This document shows, one piece after another, positions 57,086 through 64,000 of a DNA stretch of 64,000 nucleotides. A program made the position numbers and the translations under genes. Each line of letters begins with the position of its first letter. The stretch's first letter is position 1. The stretch is from Ophioderma brevispina (taxonomy: Eukaryota; Echinodermata; Ophiuroidea; Amphilepidida; Ophiodermatidae). The notes below the pieces were generated by a model that worked only from the letters and a program-made list of their open reading frames with translations, was not told the origin of the DNA and made no database searches. The DNA is taken from positions 124,001-188,000 of the forward strand of contig JAMKCH010005340.1 of NCBI GenBank assembly GCA_023653785.1. The letters run 5' to 3'.

Positions 57086-57737
57086 TGCTTAGTACCATCA
57101 AACGCTATTACAATAACAAAGGACAGTCCCTTGACTTTGAACATTTCCCATTATTCCTTCAAATGATTATCAAAAGACTTCGCATCAAGCGACTGGTTTA
57201 ACCCGAGTCCCATGCAAGAGTAAAGAAAATCATGTCACTGATGGGCTACAGAGGCAATGCATTGCTGTGTACAGGGCCTCGATACCAGGAGTGCAAATGA
57301 TTGAAATGTCATACAAAAGAGTCATTTACTGAAAGATGATGCCTAAACAGTGGTGCATTGAACATTCAATGTAGTTTTTGAAGGCTACTGGTTTAATGAC
57401 TATTCTATTCACTGTTTTGCACGCAAGAATTTAGTTTTTTGTGAATATGAAGCCCTTGACAATTCGGCCACATTATTACATTGTATGGGTGTTTGTGTGG
57501 GCGCATGCATTTCTGACAAAGTTTCAGAAGTGCTTGTTCATGTCCTAAAAAAACTGTCAACAAATTCACATTGACTTCACATGCAAAATTGAAATCTGCA
57601 GAAGGTCACCCAAAAGTAAGTTGAGATCAAAATGCTTTGCATATTCATTTTAGCAGCCAAATGGCCAAGAATATTTTTCTCTTTAAAAAAAGTGGTCACT
57701 GCCCCTGCCTAGCAGTATTGACACCCTAAAGCATAAA
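57086..57737. other. Stretch without recognised gene
   Basis: May include the 3' tail of the LINE fragment. Nothing else is supported. Confidence 0.4.
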
Positions 57738-58485
57738 AAATACATCGGTCCGCGGACCGCTTGTGTCGCCGGCGTCGCAGTTATGTGAATTGATAGACTA
57801 AACATGACCTTTGACCTTGATGATGTGACCTGTGACATTCAGCAACAATGAGGGACCATGTTGCACCATGATTCAAGTTTGGTTCCATTGAACTTCAACT
57901 TTTCATTTGAGGTCAATTTTAATTTTCAGCCTATTTTTACAACTTTACCTAATGAACTTTGGACCTTGGCATGTACTTGACCTCATCAACAAATGAGGGA
58001 CCCAGGTTGTACCTATGATTCAAGTTTGGTTCCAATTGAACTTCAAACTTTCATTTGAGGTCGAATTTTAATTTTCAGCGATTTACAACTTTAACCATCA
58101 CACCCCCGTGACCTTTGACCTGGCATGTGACTTTGACTATATCAACAAAGGAGGGATCCATTGTTGCACTATTGATTCAAGTTTGGTTCCAATTGAACTT
58201 CAACTTTTCATATGAGGTCAATTTTACATTTTCAGGCATGATTTTACAAACTTGACCTAACATGACCTTGACCTTGGCATGGGACCGTTGACCTCATCAA
58301 CAAGTGGGGGATGCCATGTTGCAACTGTGACCCAAGTTTGGTTAAATCCATCAAAGTATGTGGATATTAATGCAAATGGTCTAACCCTTTTTCACAACAG
58401 ATAAACAGACATCATAAACAACAGACAACTACAGGACAAAGTGATCCCTAGGTGTCTTCCTGCTTAGGGCAGGCGACACAAAAAT
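57738..58485 (+). mobile_element. MITE carrying DR1 monomers, copy 2 (expanded)
   Basis: Left palindrome cggtccgcggaccg then TGTGTCGCC (57762); right end GGGCAGGCGACACA (to 58480). It holds about four monomers where 55433-55855 has two. DR1-like sites lie at ~57806, 58086 and, in weaker form, near 58262. Both copies share 'caagtttggtt(t)aaatccatc' and 'acaggacaaagtgat' before the right end. Confidence 0.85.
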
Positions 58486-58934
58486 TGTTTGAATTGGGCA
58501 TAACAAGCAGGAAAAAAAAAATGCGTAGCGTCGGCTTTTTTGTCAACAAGACAAAACAAAAGTAGGGGCAGTATTCAATTTTTACGCCACCAAAAAAAAC
58601 CAATAAAAAAAAAAACCAAAACAAATTTTTTAACAAGAATTAGCAGTATGTTTAAGGTGGCCCAACATATTATTTTCATTCTAATATTAAACATTGCAGA
58701 TAATGGAATGCAAGCTATACAGCACCAGAAAAGTCATGGTTACAAAACCATACCAAGTCGTAAGCAGTGCATCTGGTCGATACAGTGGATAAGCAATAAT
58801 GGCAATTTTGAAGAGCGTCCCCCAATTTCAAAAGTTGAGATTTTGCCCACAGTTATGTCGGTAATTGTCTAGGAAAAACTATACAGTGAACGAGAATGCT
58901 AAGAAATGAGTATTTATCATAAAATTTTTTTTTT
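58486..58934. other. Stretch without recognised gene
   Basis: A-rich runs and a T-run at 58926-58937. The 110-codon frame (58540-58872) is Lys/Ile-rich and not recognised. Confidence 0.4.
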
Positions 58935-59310
58935 TTTTAGTAATTAGAATTGGGATCCCAGATGGACTTAACGGCAGAGCTGGAAATGCTACGTTATGTC
59001 CGTCCATGGAGAATAGTGCCACCTCGAGAAAGATAACCTCTAACTTGACTTGCATGAACCAATAAAAAAACTAATGGATGAGCAGAAACGTACATGGTGC
59101 TATTGCCCGGTACTTTCCACATTGGAAGGCTGTTTCCAGCAGCCGTTGATTATTATCGGATCCCGAGATAATAATTCTTCTAATTACAAAATTCCTTCGT
59201 TTGTGACACACAGCGTTTTCGAGCTTAACCATGCACAGGTGATAGTTACTAGCCAGTTCCAATGCAACCGTGCTCAAAATCTCAATTTTTTTGAAAAATT
59301 GGGGACATGT
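58935..59310 (+). repeat. Dispersed repeat family Z, forward copy
   Basis: Counterpart of 48390-48725 in the opposite orientation, sharing 'agctggaaatgct', 'atagtgccacctcgag', 'ttggaaggc', 'ctaattacaaaattcctt' and 'aaaatctcaattttttt'. Confidence 0.75.
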
Positions 59311-60270
59311 TTATGTTGACATGCAAATAGCTCATTAATTTTATTAATGCAAATATATGTTCAAAAACTGCTGCACCAGAGATCACCAAAGGTCTATCAC
59401 ACCTACCAAGTTTAAAGGTGCGTGTTCCGATCGTCTGGGACCCCCTGAGTACTCCGGCCGGTAGGAGTATCGATTTTGAACATTAGATGAAAGGCTGTAT
59501 TTTTCTCATTGTCGTCTGAAATTTGAGCCCTAAAATCCATTTTCAGTCCAAGATATAAACAAAAAACCCCGAATAATGGTTTAACCATATTTAGCCCTAG
59601 TATTGAGTAGGGCTTTTGCCAATGTACTTTGCTTCTCCAGCAAACCGAAAGTTTGTTCACACCAGTATCCTTGCTGGGAAGTATGTGCAAAGTGCCAGGC
59701 TCTAATAACCCAAGTAGAAAACATGATAGACATAAATTGGAAAACAGCACCTTTAAAGTTCATAGGTAATTAAGTTTGTTTGTATGGATAGCAGTGTTAC
59801 ACCAGGAAGTCAAAATCTGTTATAAAATGGATACAACACCAAAACCCCTCTTTGGACGATGCCACTGTCAATTTGACCATATCTAGAAACATGAATCAAA
59901 CATGCTGCCAAGCTGTTTGACCCCATGAAAATCTCTTTATTTTGACAATTTTAAAACAATGGTGACACAATTTTGAAACTGATATAAGTGCGACATACAG
60001 GAGCTTTACCGAATGCAAAAATCAGAAAAAGCCATTGTGGGAATCTGCCATATAGGCCTACAAGTCTATGATTGTATTTTATAGTGCCCTCTTATGTGCC
60101 CATTCTCTACGAGATAGAGAGTATTAAACTAGATTTTAACGAATAAAAAATCATATTTGCCCCAGTGAAATTTTTGTGAAATTTACCACAGGAGCAAGTT
60201 AGTGGAATAGAATTCAAATTCGTTGTCAATAAGTGTGCGCGTTTTTTTTCTTCTGGTTTTGTCATAATAA
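59311..60270. other. Stretch with one repeat fragment, no gene
   Basis: 59430-59525 ('gaacattagatgaaaggctgtatttttctcattg') is related in reverse to 42805-42850. The 112-codon minus frame (59412-59750) crosses it and is not recognised. Confidence 0.45.
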
Positions 60271-60351
60271 TTATGTGTTATTGTACTTCAAAATTCAGCT
60301 GGCTGCCTCACAAACTCCAACAGATGCTCTTGCAATACCATTTTACACTAT

Positions 60352-60564
60352 CTAGCAACTTTTGGCCCGGCTATCAAGATCTGTTACGAGAAGATACACA
60401 ACTCGCATACCCTTCCATATTCGTCCAACACGCGCACTTGCTGTACGATGAGTGGTCCGTTCAACCTGGACTGGCTCGCCCTCATTTGTCTTATGCCTCT
60501 GCGTATGATTGGCCCGGGGATTGCTCATGCCCAGTTCTACCATCTTCTCGATCAAGGAATCCAT
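60352..60564 (-). CDS. Unrecognised 70-codon open frame, doubtful
   Basis: The minus frame MDSLIEKMVELGMSNPR... is hydrophilic and of more coding-like composition than its surroundings. I recognise no family. No splice signals or poly(A) signal can be tied to it. It could be an exon or a decayed element gene, or chance. Confidence 0.15.
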   Translation of the reverse strand: MDSLIEKMVELGMSNPRANHTQRHKTNEGEPVQVERTTHRTASARVGRIWKGMRVVYLLVTDLDSRAKSC

Positions 60565-60729
60565 GACACTCTTGCAGGTAGCTAAGTCTGTGGAGCTGGT
60601 GACTTCCAGAAAGATGTTTGTTGTGTGGACTTGGAAATATGTAATTGTTTTTTATAAAGACGAATGATTGGCTTAAAATTCTGAAAAAGAAATCTTTAAG
60701 ACCCCCAGTTTATGAATACAATCTTAGCC

Positions 60730-60970
60730 AAAGTGTGGGGAAACGGGGGATCTGCTCTTTTGACCCGAGGATTTGCCGTAGTTCTCTTAAAGAGATATAT
60801 TAGGAAAATCATGTCAACTTGGTTGGGGAGGCTTGGAGCATCTCTATCCCATGCACCTCCCTATCCCCCACCAATCAATGTTGGGTTCTTGTAGGGTGGC
60901 AAGAACAAAGATTTCAGGATCCACATGTCCTAGGGGGGGGGGGGCATTTGAAGTAGGCCTACTAAAGTTG
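60730..60970 (+). repeat. Dispersed repeat family W, copy 1
   Basis: 'atttgccgtagttctcttaa', 'agagatatat', 'tggttggggaggc', 'ggttcttgtagggtgg' and 'gaagtaggcctact' match 62930-63150 in the same order and orientation. Confidence 0.8.
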
Positions 60971-61271
60971 TTTCCAACCTTTGGCTCACGATGTATTCCG
61001 TATACTATTATAAAGAGGCTTTAATGATTAACTTAAATGGCCTGTCATTTCCCAATTAGATAAAGGATATGAACACTGGAAAATGTACACAATATAGGTA
61101 CCAAATAAATGTTTAATCTGAGTATTACAAATTACACTTTCCCCCTGCCTTATCTTGCATACTCTCCAACCTCCCATGTTCCGGGGAAAGGTCACTTTTA
61201 ATCAGCATAGCCATACTTTCATTGCATTTTAAGCTACATTCATGGGTTTAACAGCAATTGTGTCCAATATG

Positions 61272-61570
61272 CCAGTGTGCTTTTCGCGACACAAAGTGTC
61301 TTATTTTGTGTTTAACAACTTAATATTTAGTTCATAAGGTAAATATTCACAACAATAAAATTTAGAAGATCGTTAACTAGAAAAAGACGGATTGTAACAT
61401 GTTAAAGACGTTTTCATATAGGTGTACGCACTTTATTTGATATAAATAGGTAAATTTTAAAATTCACAATGAAAATAACCCGATTCGAAAGGAAAGGACT
61501 TGCTTCGAACCGCGAACCTACCGCTTGCAAGACGAGATCTTGCCTCTAAGCCAAACCGCTCCTTACATAG
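61272..61570 (-). mobile_element. tRNA-derived SINE-like copy, reverse
   Basis: On the minus strand the head (61570 to 61502) has an A-box-like TTGGCTTAGAGGC and a B-box-like GCGGTTCGAAG. The body includes 'ggttattttcatt', 'tttctagttaacg' and 'aacacaaaata', ending near 'gcgaaaagcacac'. A forward copy lies at 62105-62394, so the two stand head to head. Confidence 0.7.
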
Positions 61571-61935
61571 AGATCATTCGTTTTAAACATAAAATATGTG
61601 TAAATCAATGAATCGACGAACAGTAAACCAAATCCTACCCACACGTTAAATCAATGATGATGCCAAGTAGAACAATATTAACAATAGAGACTGACGGGAG
61701 TCATGATCTTTTCATATGGTTTGTCGTGTTGTAGCGTTTGATTTTTAATTAGAAGAACAATTTTCAGAGATATTTATTCTTGAAAATGATTTTACGTGGA
61801 TTATATCGATGTCAAGGACAAGGTGAAATTATCGATGTTGATAAAGGATCACTTCACGTGTAACATGGGTTGATTCCATCTGTTTTCAGTAAAATTGTAG
61901 AGCCATACACCAATTTTACTCTTGGCGTGTTTACT
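61571..61935. other. Spacer between head-to-head SINE-like copies
   Basis: No gene or repeat recognised. Confidence 0.4.
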
Positions 61936-62100
61936 GTATCGTTATCATCATCCTCATCATCATAATGCATCTAGCAGAAGTATCATCATCAGTCATCAGC
62001 ATCATCATTCATCAGCAGTATCAGTAGATCAGCAGTCAGCAGCAGCAGCCATCATCATCATTCTTCATCGTCGTCGCGTCATCATATCTATCACATCATC
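61936..62100 (+). repeat. ATC/CAG trinucleotide-rich tract
   Basis: Irregular atc, cag and cat triplets. A second ATC-rich tract (62394-62480) follows the SINE-like copy. Ser/His-rich frames over it are compositional. Confidence 0.85.
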
Positions 62101-62104
62101 TTTA

Positions 62105-62394
62105 TGTAAAGAGCGAATTGGCCTAGAGGCAAAGACTCTTGCTTTATACGCGGAAGTTTCGCGGTTAGGAAGAGTTCTGCCAATTGGAATTCGGTTATTT
62201 TCATTTAAAGTAAAGTTTAACCTATGTATCATAGAAAGCGCGAAACCCTATATGGAAACGTATGGGAATGTTAAAAAATTTCATTTTTCTAGTTAACGTG
62301 TCTTCTAATTTGTATTTATTGTTAATATTTACACTAGAAATTAAAATAAGTTGTTTAAACACAAAATACGACCCTTTGTACGCGGAAAGCACAC
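62105..62394 (+). mobile_element. tRNA-derived SINE-like copy, forward
   Basis: The head 'gcgaattggcctagaggcaaag' (A-box-like) and 'cgcggttaggaag' (decayed B-box) is followed by a body matching 61272-61500 in reverse, ending 'gcggaaagcacac'. An ATC-rich tail follows. Confidence 0.7.
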
Positions 62395-62884
62395 GTCATC
62401 GTCGCGTCGTCATCATGTCGTAGTCGTAATAGTCATCATCTCATATCCTATCATCATCATACATCATTATCTCTCCACATGAATTCAACATATGTTTTAA
62501 TTCATGCCTATATTTATTATACCAATGCAGAAGTGCGCCATTGAAAGGTTGCAGTTTTTTCTTGTTATATGAGTAATCACGTGTAATATATTGCTCCTGT
62601 AGCATTGTGGAAGGTTATGATAGGTTTCACTATTTATATTTTCAATTTAGTATTGACACCCATTAAATTCAGAGCATTTTCTGTCTATATGGACGACTTT
62701 GAGCCCAAATGTGCTACGAGTACATTTTTTCTTATTGGCCACTCCCTAAGTTGACCGCTGATTTCATTTTCATTGCAATGACGTAAGCCAATATGTTTTA
62801 TTGTATGTGCACCTGAAAGTTCGTTGTAATAGCTGTGATAATTAAACGAAGTTAGTGAGGACAATGTCAAATAGATGATTTTTT
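62395..62884. other. ATC-rich tail then stretch without gene
   Basis: 62394-62480 is ATC-rich; the remainder shows nothing supported. Confidence 0.45.
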
Positions 62885-63150
62885 TTCACTTTGCAGACAC
62901 AATCTAGCCAAATGTGTTGGACAAACACGACTGCCTCTTTTTGCCCCGTTATTTGCCGTAGTTCTCTTAAAGAGATATATAGGAAATCGTGGCAACTTGG
63001 GTTGGGAGGCGTGGAGCATTCTCTATCCACGCACCCCTCCCTACCCCACAATCAATTTGGGTCTTGTAGTGTGGAAGCAAACAAAATTTCAGGACCATTC
63101 AACATTGTCCAGGTGGAGACGGGGGTCATTTTGAAGTAGACCTATAATGT
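62885..63150 (+). repeat. Dispersed repeat family W, copy 2
   Basis: Shares 'gccgtagttctcttaaagag', 'gttgggaggc', 'tctatccacgcac', 'gggtcttgtag' and 'gaagtagacctat' with 60730-60970. Confidence 0.8.
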
Positions 63151-64000
63151 GTTACATATCAGTTTGGCTAAGTTGTAGTTGTCTAGCATTCTGTGTGTCT
63201 TAGCTTTCAGAACTCAATACGGCAGTCAGAACTGCCATGTTGGCAATGGTCTACATTTTATGATTTTTAAAGTGTTCTAATTTTTAAATATGCTGACCTT
63301 TGACCTCAAAAAAGGGGTGGGCATTAATATCCTACAGCTGTGCCATGCGGCTTGGGCCTTCGCTTTATGCTTAGACTACCCAAGCACGCAGGTACAAGCC
63401 CGATTATAATTAGTCAAGATCCTGATAACAGATGCACCCCCTCGAATCGTCGCTAGATATGCTGAGATCACCGTTAATCATGTGTATAGGATATAGACAC
63501 TGTGGAATGAGTGGTTCACACATGCCGTGTCATCGAGCGTCACGCAGTAAAAATGCAACGCGCCGACGCAAGGTGATAGCGGAGGCACGATCTTACACCA
63601 ATCATGTGCGAGTTGCAGTGACTTAGTGCGGAAATGGACAACAGTTCAAAACAACTAGGTCAGAGCTTTCATAGCCTTGTTCAGGCGCTCTACCAACTTC
63701 ACCCCCCCTTTTCATTGGTTCACACGTCTGATATAAATAATGTAATCAGATAAGGAGTGGGCATATCCCTCGTAAAATAAAACCAAAACAATTGCAAGGA
63801 ATTCACTTTATTAAACATCTAATGTGAGGTCTCCAATTCAACTGGGCCTAGTTCCATGCTTCCACGAGCGAGTTCAATAAGTTCAACTCAATTCAGGCAG
63901 AGCGCCTTGTCCAGTCTGTCAGGCTTTTTCTGCATTTGCAAAAAATTGATAGGAGTTTTATACAAGGAAGGTTAAAACCACAAGGCAATTCATCAAGGCT
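63151..64000. other. Terminal stretch without recognised gene
   Basis: A lone perfect DR1 (tgacctttgacct) lies at 63295-63307, outside the DR1 repeat family. Nothing else is supported. Confidence 0.4.

Overview
This window looks like a stretch of an animal nuclear genome, most probably a marine invertebrate. An echinoderm or hemichordate would fit, but that rests on repeat style and recall, not on a diagnostic gene. It is AT-rich and packed with short inverted-repeat DNA transposons, tandem repeats and homopolymer tracts. It has no bacterial gene organisation. Only one host gene is well supported: a single-exon secreted fibrinogen-related (FReD/ficolin-like) protein at 38518-39396, on the + strand. 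Its reading frame is open for 292 codons while almost every transposon frame nearby is broken. Its conserved C-terminal tail is displaced by one base at an A-run, so the annotated stop is probably premature.

Layout. 1-9 kb: a direct duplication at the start; a large tandem segmental duplication (1786-4242) whose second copy carries a 1105-bp terminal-inverted-repeat (TIR) insertion that the first copy lacks; several MITEs and hairpins; and two ~0.8-kb tandem units each carrying a tRNA-like sequence. 10-14 kb: a 1.58-kb element with ~137-bp TIRs, then a 25-bp minisatellite. 13.96-21.56 kb: a complete-ended LTR retrotransposon of Ty3/gypsy type on the minus strand, with two ~437-bp LTRs, a GTAC target duplication, a polypurine tract, gag and integrase remnants, and an extra C2H2 zinc-finger reading frame downstream of integrase. 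The reverse transcriptase is apparently deleted. 22-31 kb: foldback elements of 0.7-1.1 kb, microsatellites and dispersed repeats. 31-38 kb: two TACTCG-type hexamer arrays and a second, truncated Ty3/gypsy element on the minus strand. 38-39.4 kb: the FReD gene with a TATA box. 39.7-64 kb: more TIR elements (TTAA-, TA- and 6-bp-target types), a purine/pyrimidine switch tract, repeats carrying nuclear-receptor DR1 motifs, a LINE 3' fragment, and head-to-head tRNA-derived SINE-like copies.

The genes do not form a pathway; the window is mostly a record of mobile-element activity. The points most worth following are the empty-site/filled-site pair with no target duplication (Spy-like behaviour), the accessory zinc-finger gene in the gypsy element, the FReD tail frameshift, and the MITE families that spread DR1 or octamer motifs. 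Small indels between repeat copies are so common, often at homopolymers, that some breaks may be sequence errors. All boundaries were read by eye.
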